DNA from: JBBQYD01 sp942493075
Lineage (GTDB): Bacteria; Verrucomicrobiota; Verrucomicrobiia; Limisphaerales; UBA8199
NCBI GenBank assembly: GCA_942493075.1
Contig: OW818681.1
Coordinates: forward strand, 4,030,001 to 4,094,000
Direction: 5' to 3'
Length of the DNA: 64,000 nucleotides
Below the pieces are notes generated by a model, which was not told where the DNA came from, did not search any database, and was given only the letters and a program-made list of their open reading frames with translations. Below are positions 42,314 to 51,415 of the stretch, one piece after another. Numbering within the stretch: the stretch's first letter is position 1; every line of letters starts with the position of its first letter. Made by a program: the position numbers and the translations under genes.

Positions 42314-43465
42314 TCAGTTCCTGTTCAACGCCCGGTTGAAATCCTGAATAATATCGGCTGAATCTTCGATTCCTGCTGAGACCCGCACCAGGCCATCACT
42401 GATGCCCGCACGGCGGCGTTCCTCGGGAGACAGCGTGCGATGCGAGGTGCGGCTCGGGACGCAGATCAGGCTTTCCACACCGCCCAGGCTCAAGGCTGGC
42501 ATAACGATCTGCAACCGGCTCAGCAATGGATCGATCATCGCCGGATCGCGCAGTTCGAAAGAGAGCATTCCGCCGAATCCGCGCATCTGTTGCGCGGCAG
42601 CCTGATGGCTTTCATGTGACGCGAGCCCCGGATAGTTGACCTTGGAGACAGCAGGGTGTGATTCGAGGAATCGGGCGAGGACCATCGCGTTCTCGTTATG
42701 TCGTGGCATTCTCAGCGCCAGAGTCTTCAGACCCCGTTCAAGCTGTGAGCAGGAATGCGCATCCAACATTCCACCCAGAGTTACCGCTGAATCCCTCACC
42801 CGCCGCACAATCTCAGCCGAAGAAACCACAACGCCCGCATTCACATCGCTATGGCCGTTGAGATATTTGGTGGCACTATGAATCACAGCATCTATCCCCA
42901 GGGTGATCGGGTTCTGGTTTATGGGTGTGGCAAACGTATTGTCGATGACAGTAAGCACACCGTGTTTCTTACCCAGTTCAGCTACGGATCTCAGGTCCAG
43001 GCAGCGGAGCAGCGGGTTGGATGGTGATTCCACATAAATGAGCCTGGTCTCGGGTCGAATGGCTGAATGAAAATCGTCAACGTCTGCCGCCCAGGATACC
43101 TGTACGTTCATCCTATGCAGTTCCCGGGTGATTAACTGCACCGTGCCTCCGTAAAGATCGTTCTGGAAAATGGCATGGTCGCCGGGCTTGAGAAATGCCA
43201 GAAGCACCGTCGAAATCGCAGCCATTCCGGAACCAAATACGACGGCATCCTCGCCTTTTTCGAGGGCTGCCAGCTTCCGGCAGATCACTTGCTGATTTGG
43301 TGTGTTGAAGTAACGAGGATAGAAGTTCTCTCCAGCCGAGTTCGGAAAGGCAAAAGCGGTTGAATTGAAAATCGGAGTGCACGCTCCTCTGGTGGCCGCG
43401 TCAATATAGGTACCGGCATGGATGCAAAGAGTCGATAGTCCAAGGGTTGAGGGATCAGCCTTCAT
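42314..43465 (-). CDS. Cystathionine gamma-synthase/lyase-type PLP enzyme
   Basis: 383 residues of the Cys/Met metabolism PLP family (fold type I), acting in transsulfuration or direct sulfhydrylation. Key blocks: SRYGN-like region replaced by FYPRYFNTPNQQVI, GSGMAAISTVLLAFLKPGDH, VIDNTFATPINQNP and the PLP lysine in SATKYLNGHSDVNAG (about K205). The C-terminal SLGGVESLICVPSRTSHR holds the usual substrate-binding Ser-Leu-Gly-Gly. Sequence alone does not settle MetB, MetC or MegL-type activity. It overlaps the DUF488 gene by four bases and lies at the end of the nirK transcript. Confidence 0.88.
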   Translation of the reverse strand: MKADPSTLGLSTLCIHAGTYIDAATRGACTPIFNSTAFAFPNSAGENFYPRYFNTPNQQVICRKLAALEKGEDAVVFGSGMAAISTVLLAFLKPGDHAIFQNDLYGGTVQLITRELHRMNVQVSWAADVDDFHSAIRPETRLIYVESPSNPLLRCLDLRSVAELGKKHGVLTVIDNTFATPINQNPITLGIDAVIHSATKYLNGHSDVNAGVVVSSAEIVRRVRDSAVTLGGMLDAHSCSQLERGLKTLALRMPRHNENAMVLARFLESHPAVSKVNYPGLASHESHQAAAQQMRGFGGMLSFELRDPAMIDPLLSRLQIVMPALSLGGVESLICVPSRTSHRTLSPEERRRAGISDGLVRVSAGIEDSADIIQDFNRALNRN

Positions 43466-43860
43466 TTAGCGAGTTGCTTGGGAGTGGAATGTTTGTGAGA
43501 TAGCGTGGACTGTTCTACAAGAAAATCACGAAGGACAACGGCCTGGTTATGAGCCTCGTCGTGTGCGGAATAGACAAGTGTCACCGGACCTTTGGCAACG
43601 GCTTCGAGCAGAGGTTTCAACGCCTCTTGGTTTTTTCGCAGCTCTTCCCGGTACTGGCTTCGGAATCCGTCCCATCTCTCCGGATCGTGCCGGAACCATT
43701 TGCGCAGCGTCTGACTCGGCGCAACGTCTCTTAGCCACCCGTCGAGCGCCAGATCCTGCTTCTTCAGCCCGCGGGGCCAAAGCCGGTCCACGAGGTAGCG
43801 CAGGCCGTCCTTCCTTGAAGGAGGTTCATACGCGCGTTTGATGCGGGGTTCGTTGCTCAT
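43462..43860 (-). CDS. DUF488 family protein (YeaO-like)
   Basis: 132 residues from ATG 43860, chosen because MSNEPRIKRAYEPPSRKDGLRYLVDRLWPRG is the family start; the open frame upstream overlaps the neighbour. Further family blocks are LDGWLRDVAPSQTLRKWFRHDPERW, FRSQYREEL and VTLVYSAHDEAHNQAVVLRDFL. The biochemical function of DUF488 is not established. It sits between the SCO gene (75-base gap) and the PLP enzyme, which it overlaps by an ATGA. Confidence 0.88.
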   Translation of the reverse strand: MSNEPRIKRAYEPPSRKDGLRYLVDRLWPRGLKKQDLALDGWLRDVAPSQTLRKWFRHDPERWDGFRSQYREELRKNQEALKPLLEAVAKGPVTLVYSAHDEAHNQAVVLRDFLVEQSTLSHKHSTPKQLAK

Positions 43861-43935
43861 CTCGGCGGTGGAAATCAACGGCACGCCAATGAATATGCTG
43901 GAGCGATAACCGGAAAATCCCGGCGTCAACGTGCG

Positions 43936-44634
43936 TCACTGTCCACTCGTTCGCAAGGAGAGATCGCCTGAGTTGTTAGCTTCGCTTCCCGGTGGAGGCT
44001 TTGTTCCTGGCACCAAAGCTTCCAGAGCCTTTACGGTTCCCTCGATGTCCTGCCCCAACCCGGCAAGCTGGTGGACGATCTCGCCATTCTGATTCAATAC
44101 CGTAATGAGATTCGAGTGGCTGAACTGTCCGCTGGCTTCTTCTTTATACTTCACACCCAGCAAGACGGCCAATTCCTGGATATCATCGGGTTCGCCATGA
44201 AGAAATGTCCAGCGATCTGCCGGCAAGTGGCGAATTTCACGGTAAGCAGCCAATGCCTCAGGGGTGTCGCGGCGCGGGTCGATCGTCACCAACGTGAACC
44301 TGACCAGCGCCCGTGTTTTCGGCTTCAGCGCGGCTTCAATTCGTTGCAGGTCCTGCACGAGCATTGGGCATGCTGATTGGCAGCTCGCAAAGAACATTAA
44401 GATCACCTGCGGGCGTCCTCTCAGATCTGCCAGACAGACCTTTCTTCCGGCGTCCGTGGTCCATTTGGATTCGGCGTTGTACAGGGACTTATCGCTTAAC
44501 GGGAGTTCGGCAGGGACGGGTTTGCTGCAGCAGGATGGTGTGGCGGGTGTTTCGCACAAGGCTGCGCGAGCCGGGAGCATAAGGAATGTCGCAGCGAGGG
44601 CACAGGGACGTAAAACCGTGGAGAGGATGTTCAT
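43936..44634 (-). CDS. SCO1/SenC family copper chaperone-like protein
   Basis: 232 residues with a signal peptide (CALAATFLMLPARAALC). The thioredoxin-like domain carries the copper ligands C85 and C89 in FFASCQSACP and H173 in GQFSHSN, and the family motif VTIDPRRDTPE. A further Cys pair (CCSKP, 35-36) precedes the domain. SCO proteins deliver copper to, or reduce, CuA and other copper sites in the periplasm. Its position two genes after copper-containing nirK suggests it matures NirK or a linked oxidase. It overlaps the FGE-like gene by four bases (ATGA). Confidence 0.9.
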   Translation of the reverse strand: MNILSTVLRPCALAATFLMLPARAALCETPATPSCCSKPVPAELPLSDKSLYNAESKWTTDAGRKVCLADLRGRPQVILMFFASCQSACPMLVQDLQRIEAALKPKTRALVRFTLVTIDPRRDTPEALAAYREIRHLPADRWTFLHGEPDDIQELAVLLGVKYKEEASGQFSHSNLITVLNQNGEIVHQLAGLGQDIEGTVKALEALVPGTKPPPGSEANNSGDLSLRTSGQ

Positions 44635-45410
44635 AGGTCTTCTGCGCAGCGAAAGCCCAAGTGGTTTACGCAGTATTCAGCTTTAAGGCTGCTTCGAAAG
44701 GCGTAACGCATGAAAGCCGGATAATTCTCAAGGTTGGTTACCCCTTGCGAACCGGTTCCGCAGAACCGTTGCAGGTCGGGGAGGCCGTCGTTTCGTGCGT
44801 CTCCTGAAACCATTACCGAGTTGAAATCAGCCACCCATTCCCATACCAGACCATGCAAATCATGAATGCCCCAGTAGTTGGGGGATCCGGCACCTACGGG
44901 CCGGAGTGTTTGGCCACCTGGAACGGAATACCAGGCAAGGATTTGGCGGGTAAATTCCGGGTCGCCGTTGCCATCGGGCCGGGTGGAGCTGGCTGAAGCT
45001 GCAAACTCCCATTCCACAATCGTAGGCAGCCGTTTCCCAGTTGATTTAGCGTATGCCTTCGCAGCGAACCAGGAAACGAAGGTAACCGGTGCTGAGGGCA
45101 AGGCGTTAGTGCCGGGGTCCAGGTCTTCCGACCAGTTCTTTAAATAGGATGCATCCGCGAAAAGACGCTTCACCTGCGACCGACGCCATTGAGGGTGAGC
45201 CCGGACAAAGGAAAGAAAGTCCTCGTTTGTGACTGGCAGTTTGTCGAGGTAAAACGGTTTAACAGGGATTTCGTTGGAGCTGGACTGAGCCCGGTAAAAG
45301 GGCCGAAATAGGCCATTGCTAATTCGCACCATGCCGGGCGGTGCAAGCTCCTCGCCCATGCAAACGGCTGCGAAGAGCGCGAGCACTGTGATTAGGCAGC
45401 AGTATTTCAT
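44631..45410 (-). CDS. FGE/SUMF1-fold secreted protein linked to nirK
   Basis: 259 residues from ATG 45410; the longer open frame overlaps nirK. A signal peptide (CCLITVLALFAAVCMGEE) is followed by the formylglycine-generating-enzyme fold: PFYLDKLPVTNEDFLSFV, PSAPVTFVSWFAAKAYAKSTG, RLPTIVEWEFAA, WGIHDLHGLVWEWVADF and LGFRCAED. The RGGSW region and the catalytic Cys pair of true sulfatase-activating enzymes are not present: the C-terminus reads MRYAFRSSLKAEYCVNHLGF. A binding or structural role is therefore more likely. Similar proteins beside nirK seem common in Bacteroidota and Verrucomicrobiota, suggesting a role in NirK assembly (inference). Confidence 0.82.
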   Translation of the reverse strand: MKYCCLITVLALFAAVCMGEELAPPGMVRISNGLFRPFYRAQSSSNEIPVKPFYLDKLPVTNEDFLSFVRAHPQWRRSQVKRLFADASYLKNWSEDLDPGTNALPSAPVTFVSWFAAKAYAKSTGKRLPTIVEWEFAASASSTRPDGNGDPEFTRQILAWYSVPGGQTLRPVGAGSPNYWGIHDLHGLVWEWVADFNSVMVSGDARNDGLPDLQRFCGTGSQGVTNLENYPAFMRYAFRSSLKAEYCVNHLGFRCAEDL

Positions 45411-45441
45411 GCTTTCAATGCTGCATAACTCAATCAAAGGC

Positions 45442-46977
45442 CTACTCGTATTCACTCTTCTGCGGCGGGGGTGTTCCTTGTTGGCGGACCCGTGCCACCT
45501 CATCTGTGGACACAGCATCGCCGGAGTTCCCCCAGCTATTCCGAACATAAGTGAGGACATCAGCGATTTGCTCATCGGTCATGTAATTCATGGGAACCAT
45601 TGTTCCGTTGTAGGTTTGCCCGTTGACGACGATGGGCCCGCTCCGTCCATTCAGCACACCACGTATGTAGTCCTCTTTGGTTAAAGTCGAAAGAAAGTCG
45701 GATTTTGCCAGGGGCGGTATTTGTCCATCGACACCCTGTCCTTCTGGCTGGTGACAGACGAAGCAGGTCTGCATGTAAACAGCTTTCCCTTTTTGGATTT
45801 GAATTTCTTTCGTCAGGCCGGCGATGCGCGGGTTGCCCTTGATTTCCTGCGCAACTTCCGCCTGCAATGCCGCTACCCGTTTTTCAGCCTCAGAGCCTGC
45901 TTCGGCGGCTTTGCCAAGGTACACTGCATCCACTTCTTTCCCGGTATAGACGAGCATGTTCTCGGGACCATCCACTTTCAACATCCCGAGAGCCCCTTTA
46001 TTAAAGGAGCGGGACAAGGCATGATCAACAAGCACATAGGTGCCAGGCACCTGGACCTGAAATTCCACGATAGTCGCTCCTCCCGGGGGGACAACTGTCG
46101 TTTGTACGTTATGTGAAACTTGCGTGCCACCTTCCTGGTAAACGGTATCGAAGATTTCGCCAATCACATGGAAGGACAAGCTGAGGTTCGGGCCCGCGTT
46201 CCCCACAAAAAGGCGGATTATATCGCCCACCTTCGCTGTAAGCGCCTTCTCCGCCACCAGGGATCCAACGGCGCCGTTAAACACCACATAGGGAGGCCGC
46301 TCGTCCAGCGCCTTGTTCATGTCGTATCCCTGCAATCCCTGGTCCCCGTACTTCCCGGTTGTGTAGAACTCACCCTGCATGACGTAATACTCGTGGTCCA
46401 CCTTGGATAACCCCTCCTTGGGCTCAACAAGGATTAATCCATACATGCCGTTTCCAACATGCATGCCCACGGGCGCGGTGGCGCAGTGATAAACAAAGAG
46501 ACCCGGATTCAACGCTTTGAAGGAGAACTGCGAGGAGTGTCCCGGCGCTGTGAATGAGGAGGTCGCTCCGCCGCCTGGGCCAGTCACTGCGTGCAAGTCA
46601 ATGTTGTGCGGCATTTTGTTATTTTGATGATTGTTCAGGTGGAACTCGATCTCATCGCCCTCTCTCACCCGGATAAAGCTCCCAGGCACATCGCCCCCAA
46701 ACGTCCAGAAAACATAATCCACACCGTCCGCGAGACGTTTGACCAACTCTCGGACTTCGAGGTTTACGACGATCTTTGCCGGTGTTTTGCGGGTGATTGG
46801 GGGCGGCACGGCGGGGGCTTGGGACAGAACGCTTGCCTTATCAGGTAGCGTGTCTTTTTCGACTGCTTTGGCGGTGGAGTTTGTGCTTGCAGGCCCGGCA
46901 ACCAGCAGTTGAGCAGCCACTAAGAGGGGTGCAAGAGCCAAGGCGCATGGTGATAGTTTGATATCCTTTTTATTCAT
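45442..46977 (-). CDS. nirK: Copper-containing nitrite reductase fused to a C-terminal cytochrome c
   Basis: 511 residues, reducing nitrite to nitric oxide in the periplasm. Two cupredoxin domains follow the signal peptide. Type 1 copper ligands: H124 (MPHNIDLHA), C165 (YHCA), H173 and M178 (GMHVGNGM). Type 2 ligands: H129, H164 and H319 (LVDHALSRSF). Catalytic Asp is D127 and the substrate-side His is H270 (LSFHVIG). After a linker comes a class I cytochrome c with CFVCH (405-409) and an axial Met in MVPMNYMTDEQIADVLTYV. The tethered haem probably feeds electrons to the type 1 copper. First gene of the operon. No nor or nos genes are in the window. Confidence 0.96.
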   Translation of the reverse strand: MNKKDIKLSPCALALAPLLVAAQLLVAGPASTNSTAKAVEKDTLPDKASVLSQAPAVPPPITRKTPAKIVVNLEVRELVKRLADGVDYVFWTFGGDVPGSFIRVREGDEIEFHLNNHQNNKMPHNIDLHAVTGPGGGATSSFTAPGHSSQFSFKALNPGLFVYHCATAPVGMHVGNGMYGLILVEPKEGLSKVDHEYYVMQGEFYTTGKYGDQGLQGYDMNKALDERPPYVVFNGAVGSLVAEKALTAKVGDIIRLFVGNAGPNLSLSFHVIGEIFDTVYQEGGTQVSHNVQTTVVPPGGATIVEFQVQVPGTYVLVDHALSRSFNKGALGMLKVDGPENMLVYTGKEVDAVYLGKAAEAGSEAEKRVAALQAEVAQEIKGNPRIAGLTKEIQIQKGKAVYMQTCFVCHQPEGQGVDGQIPPLAKSDFLSTLTKEDYIRGVLNGRSGPIVVNGQTYNGTMVPMNYMTDEQIADVLTYVRNSWGNSGDAVSTDEVARVRQQGTPPPQKSEYE

Positions 46978-47171
46978 ATGACGTTACGCAGCCCGCGACA
47001 GACAAAAGAACGAAATGCCGACCTAATATGCATCACAGGTACATCTTCGTCTCCAGGAAAATGCAACTTGGCCTTAATCAACTCCACCGCTCCTGGTTTT
47101 CGGATTTGCCGAACTTCCAATGAACCTATATACCCGTTTCGTGGTTGTCGTAGGACGAATCCCACAGCTAA

Positions 47172-48233
47172 ATGAAAACAACTCATTTGAGTTCAGACGA
47201 ACTGGGCTGGGACAATTGGTTCGAAGAAAGAACCGGGGAATTGGGGTCAGAAACACTTGCCCGGGTCGCCGCCGTTGATCGATCCCAGCTTCTGCTCATT
47301 GATGAGGTCGGACCTTTCCGTGCTGTTCTGGCGGGCTCGTTCTTATATCAGCATTCCGAACCTCATGAATTGCCTTGTGTAGGGGACTGGGTTTGCGTCG
47401 AGAAGCAACCTGGTTTGGGCGTGATCCATAAGACATTAGAGCGCAGAACGATCTTACGCAGGAAATCCCCAGGGAAAGGAGTCTCATACCAGATGATCGC
47501 GGCGAATCTGGATTATGTGATCATCGTCCAGTCATGCCACTTTGATTTCAACCTGAACCGTTTGGAGCGTTACCTGGTGATGGTGAGGGAAGGCGGAGCA
47601 GAGCCGATCATCCTCCTGACTAAAACGGATCTCGTAGATGCTGCCACCCTGCGCGAGCAATTGACACAGATCGAGTCGCTTGGAATTGCTTATCCAACGC
47701 TCACCTTGAGCAATATCACCCAGCAAGGCCTGGAGAATCTTAAGAAGCTGCTGGTGGCGGGAAAGACCTATTGCTTTGTAGGATCCTCGGGTGTGGGCAA
47801 GAGCACATTAATTAACAGCCTGATTGGTGACGAGCACTTGGAAACCAAGGCCGTTAGCGGCACAGGGGAAGGGCGGCATACCACCGTTCGTAGGGAACTG
47901 ATTCGGCTGCAGGGGGGCGCGCTCGTTATTGATAACCCTGGCATGCGGGAGTTTGGCATCTTAGGGGCTGAACGCGGTGACCTGGGCAATCCAGAAATAG
48001 ACGGACTGGCCGCGGCCTGCCGGTATCGTGATTGCAGCCATTCAAACGAACCTGGCTGTGCGGTGCTGGAGGCCCTGAACTCCGGCGTTTTGAGTCAAAA
48101 CCAGTGGGACAACTATCTGAAAATGAAACAGGAGGCCGAATACAATGAGATGTCCTACGCCCAAAAACGCAAGAAAGACCGCGATTTCGGCCGCTTCATA
48201 AAGTCTGTGAAGAAAGATCTGCTGGAAGAATAG
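47172..48233 (+). CDS. rsgA: Ribosome small subunit-dependent GTPase A
   Basis: 353 residues, a circularly permuted GTPase that checks late 30S maturation. An OB-fold (about 25-100) precedes the GTPase with motifs in permuted order: G4 TKTD (150-153), G1 GSSGVGKST (204-212), G3 DNPG (254-257). The C-terminal zinc site is C283, C288, H290 and C296 (CRYRDCSHSNEPGC). All are intact. The basic tail (MSYAQKRKKDRDFGRFIKSVKK) is typical. It diverges from nirK across 194 bases. Confidence 0.96.
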   Translation: MKTTHLSSDELGWDNWFEERTGELGSETLARVAAVDRSQLLLIDEVGPFRAVLAGSFLYQHSEPHELPCVGDWVCVEKQPGLGVIHKTLERRTILRRKSPGKGVSYQMIAANLDYVIIVQSCHFDFNLNRLERYLVMVREGGAEPIILLTKTDLVDAATLREQLTQIESLGIAYPTLTLSNITQQGLENLKKLLVAGKTYCFVGSSGVGKSTLINSLIGDEHLETKAVSGTGEGRHTTVRRELIRLQGGALVIDNPGMREFGILGAERGDLGNPEIDGLAAACRYRDCSHSNEPGCAVLEALNSGVLSQNQWDNYLKMKQEAEYNEMSYAQKRKKDRDFGRFIKSVKKDLLEE

Positions 48234-48307
48234 CGGCCGGTGGACACATTGGACACATCCATCCAATGTCTGAAAGGTGGCGCTCAGACGCGCGTACCCC
48301 ATGCTAC

Positions 48308-48376
48308 GGGGTCAGTCCTATAATCTTAGCGCAACGATGAATTCGGCGGTCATGCCAACTTTATAGGACTGACCCC
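48308..48376. repeat. Inverted-repeat element with GGGGTCAGTCCTATAA arms
   Basis: Perfect 16-bp inverted repeat, GGGGTCAGTCCTATAA (48308-48323) and its complement (48361-48376), with 37 bases between. I associate this arm with REP-like elements mobilised by Y1 (TnpA-REP) transposases in many bacteria; no such transposase is in the window. It sits between rsgA and the GH35 gene. Confidence 0.65.
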
Positions 48377-48440
48377 TTACGCGATGCCGTAAAATCTTGA
48401 TTCCGTGACTCGATCGGAAACACTGGAGAGGAATCTCGAT

Positions 48441-50777
48441 ATGAAACTCACGAGCTCGATCCGTGCATTGGCTTTCCTGACCGCGGTAGTCTTGCACCTT
48501 TCCTCATCCCAGGTGCCCGGGGCTGATAGCCAATCCCGCCACACGTTTTCAATCGGCACCAAAGACTTTTTATTGGATGGCAAACCCTTTCAGATCCGTT
48601 GCGGCGAGATACACGCTGCGCGCGTGCCGAAGGAATACTGGCGCCATCGTCTGCAGATGGCGAAGGCGATGGGCCTGAATACGGTTTGCGCGTACCTTTT
48701 TTGGAATCTACACGAGCCAATCCCCGGCCAATTCGTTTGGACTGGCCAAGCGGATGATGCGGAGTTCTGCCGCATTGCCCAGGAGGAGGGGTTATGGGTC
48801 ATTCTGCGGCCTGGTCCGTATGCATGCGCTGAATGGGAGATGGGCGGCCTTCCATGGTGGCTCCTCAAACATGAAGATATTCAACTCCGCTCGGTGGATC
48901 CAAGATTCGTCAACGCTGCCCGATCCTACCTAAAAGAAGTGGGGCGTGTCCTTGGCCCGCTGCAAGTAACCAAAGGAGGACCGATCATTCTGGCGCAGGT
49001 CGAGAACGAGTATGGTTTTTTCGGTAAAGACCCTGCCTATATGGAAGCGATCCGCACGGCACTGAAAGACGCTGGTTTCGAGGTGCCCCTGTTTGCCTGC
49101 AACCCGCCCGATCTGATGCAAAACGGCCTTATCCCAGACCTGTTCCAAGCGGGCAATTTCGGTTCGGATGTGGAAAAGAACTTTGCCAAGGTTCGCAAAG
49201 TTCAAAAGGATGGTCCGCTGATTTGCAGTGAGTTTTATCCCGGCTGGTTCGATACCTGGGGGCAACCCCACCACCTGGGCAAGCCGGAGAATTACCTGCC
49301 CAACCTGAAAATCATGCTCGAAATAGGCGCATCGTTCAGCATCTACATGGCTCATGGCGGCACCACCTTTGGCCTATGGTCCGGCTGCGACCGGCCGTTC
49401 AAGCCGGATACCTCCAGCTACGATTATGACGCGCCGATCAGCGAGGCGGGCTGGACGACCCCGAAGTTCTTCGCAACGCGCGAATTGTTCTCGAAGCATC
49501 TGCTGCCGGGGGAGACATTGCCAGAACCGCCGGATGCCAATCCGGTAATCGAGTTCGCTCCAGTAACCCTGGTGAAAGCCGCTCCAATTTTCGACAACCT
49601 TCCCGCTGCGGTCCGGGATTCGATACCGCGGAGCATGGAGGCGTATGACCAGGGCTATGGTTCTATCCTCTATCGTACAACCATCCCAGAAGGGCCGACG
49701 GCAACATTGGAAGCGGCGGCCATTCACGATTTTGGCTACGTGTTCTTGGACGGCAAACGTGTGGGATTCCTGGATCGCCGCAGCACGAACGCAAGGCTCA
49801 CGCTGCCCGCACGATCAGGGGCGACCCGTCTGGATATCCTGGTTGAGCCCACAGGACGCATCAATTTCGGGCCAGAAATGGCCGATCGAAAAGGGCTCAT
49901 CGCCCCAGTAACCCTCGCTGGAAAAACGCTCCTGGATTGGCACGTGTACAAATTGCCTTTGGATCAGCACATGCTGAAAGGTTTGAAATACTCGAAGAGC
50001 AAGCCGTCTTCCGACTCCCCCTCTTTTTGCCGTGGCACCTTCACGCTGAAAAAACCGGGCGACACCTTCCTGGACTTGCGCACATGGGGAAAAGGTGTTG
50101 TGTGGGTGAACGGACATTGTCTCGGGCGCTTCTGGAATATCGGACCGACCCAGACCGCTTATGCCCCGGGATGCTGGGTGCGGAAAGGTAAGAACGACAT
50201 TGTCATTCTTGATTATCTGGGTGCAGAAGCCCAAGCAGTTGCGGGGCTTTCAAAGCCTATCCTCGATGAATTGCATCCCGAGAAGGACTTCTCTCAGGCC
50301 CGCCGCCCGCAAGTGAAGTTAAACCTGAACTCCGTTTCTCCAGTTCACAGCAGCAGCTTTGCCCCAAGCGGTGATACCCAAGAGATCAAGCTTTCTGGGC
50401 CAGTCTCAGGCAGGTTCTTCGCTCTCCAAAGCCTCAATGCGCACGATGACAAACCATACGCGGCAACCGCAGAACTCGATCTGCTCGACGCAAACGGGAA
50501 TCCCATTTCCCATAACGGCTGGACCATCGCTTACGTCGACAGTGAAGAACGCAACGGCGAAGATGGCGCTGCTGAAAACGCGATAGACGGACAGACGGCG
50601 AACCACTGGCACACCCAATGGAAGGATCAGTCTCCAGGGCATCCCCATTCACTGATTCTGAACCTGGGCAAATCGGAGACGATTTCCGGGTTCCGTTATG
50701 TGCCGCGGCAGGGCCAGGGCGGCGGCCGGATTAAGGATTACCGGATCTACGTAGGTGACAGCCTGATCGCTCAGTGA
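48441..50777 (+). CDS. Secreted GH35 beta-galactosidase with discoidin-like C-terminus
   Basis: 778 residues from ATG 48441, preceded by GGAGAGGAAT as ribosome-binding site. Signal peptide LAFLTAVVLHLSSSQVPGAD. The TIM barrel (about 35-350) holds the acid/base E190 in QVENEYG and the nucleophile E264 in CSEFYPGW, plus GEIHAARVPKEYWRHRL and RPGPYACAEWEMGG, all family hallmarks. Beta domains follow (WGKGVVWVNGHCLGRFW). A C-terminal F5/8 type C-like module (ENAIDGQTANHWHTQW, GFRYVPRQGQG) likely binds sugar. Removes terminal beta-galactose from oligo- or polysaccharides outside the cytoplasm. Its stop overlaps the convergent merR gene by 7 bases. Confidence 0.93.
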   Translation: MKLTSSIRALAFLTAVVLHLSSSQVPGADSQSRHTFSIGTKDFLLDGKPFQIRCGEIHAARVPKEYWRHRLQMAKAMGLNTVCAYLFWNLHEPIPGQFVWTGQADDAEFCRIAQEEGLWVILRPGPYACAEWEMGGLPWWLLKHEDIQLRSVDPRFVNAARSYLKEVGRVLGPLQVTKGGPIILAQVENEYGFFGKDPAYMEAIRTALKDAGFEVPLFACNPPDLMQNGLIPDLFQAGNFGSDVEKNFAKVRKVQKDGPLICSEFYPGWFDTWGQPHHLGKPENYLPNLKIMLEIGASFSIYMAHGGTTFGLWSGCDRPFKPDTSSYDYDAPISEAGWTTPKFFATRELFSKHLLPGETLPEPPDANPVIEFAPVTLVKAAPIFDNLPAAVRDSIPRSMEAYDQGYGSILYRTTIPEGPTATLEAAAIHDFGYVFLDGKRVGFLDRRSTNARLTLPARSGATRLDILVEPTGRINFGPEMADRKGLIAPVTLAGKTLLDWHVYKLPLDQHMLKGLKYSKSKPSSDSPSFCRGTFTLKKPGDTFLDLRTWGKGVVWVNGHCLGRFWNIGPTQTAYAPGCWVRKGKNDIVILDYLGAEAQAVAGLSKPILDELHPEKDFSQARRPQVKLNLNSVSPVHSSSFAPSGDTQEIKLSGPVSGRFFALQSLNAHDDKPYAATAELDLLDANGNPISHNGWTIAYVDSEERNGEDGAAENAIDGQTANHWHTQWKDQSPGHPHSLILNLGKSETISGFRYVPRQGQGGGRIKDYRIYVGDSLIAQ

Positions 50778-51367
50778 TGGATGGCAGGCTGCGGGGATGG
50801 GCGAGCCTTTGAATCATCGCCCGCCTTCCCTGCGGATGCGCCCTCGCGGCTGAACTGTCTGATGCGGACCACTTCATCCTCTGGTATTCCCAGAGACAGA
50901 AGAAACTCTTGATGGCCATCAGGAGATCGGCTCTCAAACTCAGCATGCCAGCGGAGCATGGCTGCTTGATCCATGCCAGCGGCCTTCAGCATATCGATCC
51001 ACATCTGTTTATCCACGCAGGCGGGCCGCTTTCCCGAGGCGATTTTCCCCAGCATGCCAGCAAGCAGACGTTGCTGATTCTTCAAATGAACAATGCTTTC
51101 GGCCGTCTCTTGCATCTGCTGTTCCAGCAGCTTTGTTCCAGGCTTGCCCCCGGATCGGAGCACCGAGCGAATCGCTTTCAGGCCCAGTCCGGCTTCTCGA
51201 AAATGGCCGATGCGCTCCAGGCACCGGAGATCCTTATCGGAATAGAGGCGATATCCCGAGGCGGATCGGCCGGACGGACGGAGTAAGCCGATACGGTCAT
51301 AGTAGAGGAGCGTGCTGCGCGACAGGCCGCATGCACGGGCGATTTGCGAAATGGAATACTGTTTCAT
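50771..51367 (-). CDS. MerR-family transcriptional regulator
   Basis: 198 residues. The N-terminal winged helix-turn-helix is typical of MerR: YSISQIARACGLSRSTLLYYDRIGLLRP, then SGYRLYSDKDLRCLERI. A dimerisation helix spans about 75-115. The C-terminal effector domain (about 118-180, WIDMLKAAGMDQAAMLRWHAEF, HQEFLLSLGIPEDEVVRIRQFSRE) has no Cys pair, so metal sensing is unlikely. The same domain is encoded as a separate small protein by the gene 48 bases upstream. Target unknown; autoregulation is expected from the family. Confidence 0.92.
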   Translation of the reverse strand: MKQYSISQIARACGLSRSTLLYYDRIGLLRPSGRSASGYRLYSDKDLRCLERIGHFREAGLGLKAIRSVLRSGGKPGTKLLEQQMQETAESIVHLKNQQRLLAGMLGKIASGKRPACVDKQMWIDMLKAAGMDQAAMLRWHAEFESRSPDGHQEFLLSLGIPEDEVVRIRQFSREGASAGKAGDDSKARPSPQPAIHH

Positions 51368-51415
51368 ATTGCCGAGGGGTGTGGCGGACTGGCCGCCACA
51401 CCTTGTTACATATCT

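Noticed and set aside
44631..45410. True sulfatase-activating formylglycine-generating enzyme
   Set aside because: The RGGSW block and the catalytic Cys pair near the C-terminus are absent.
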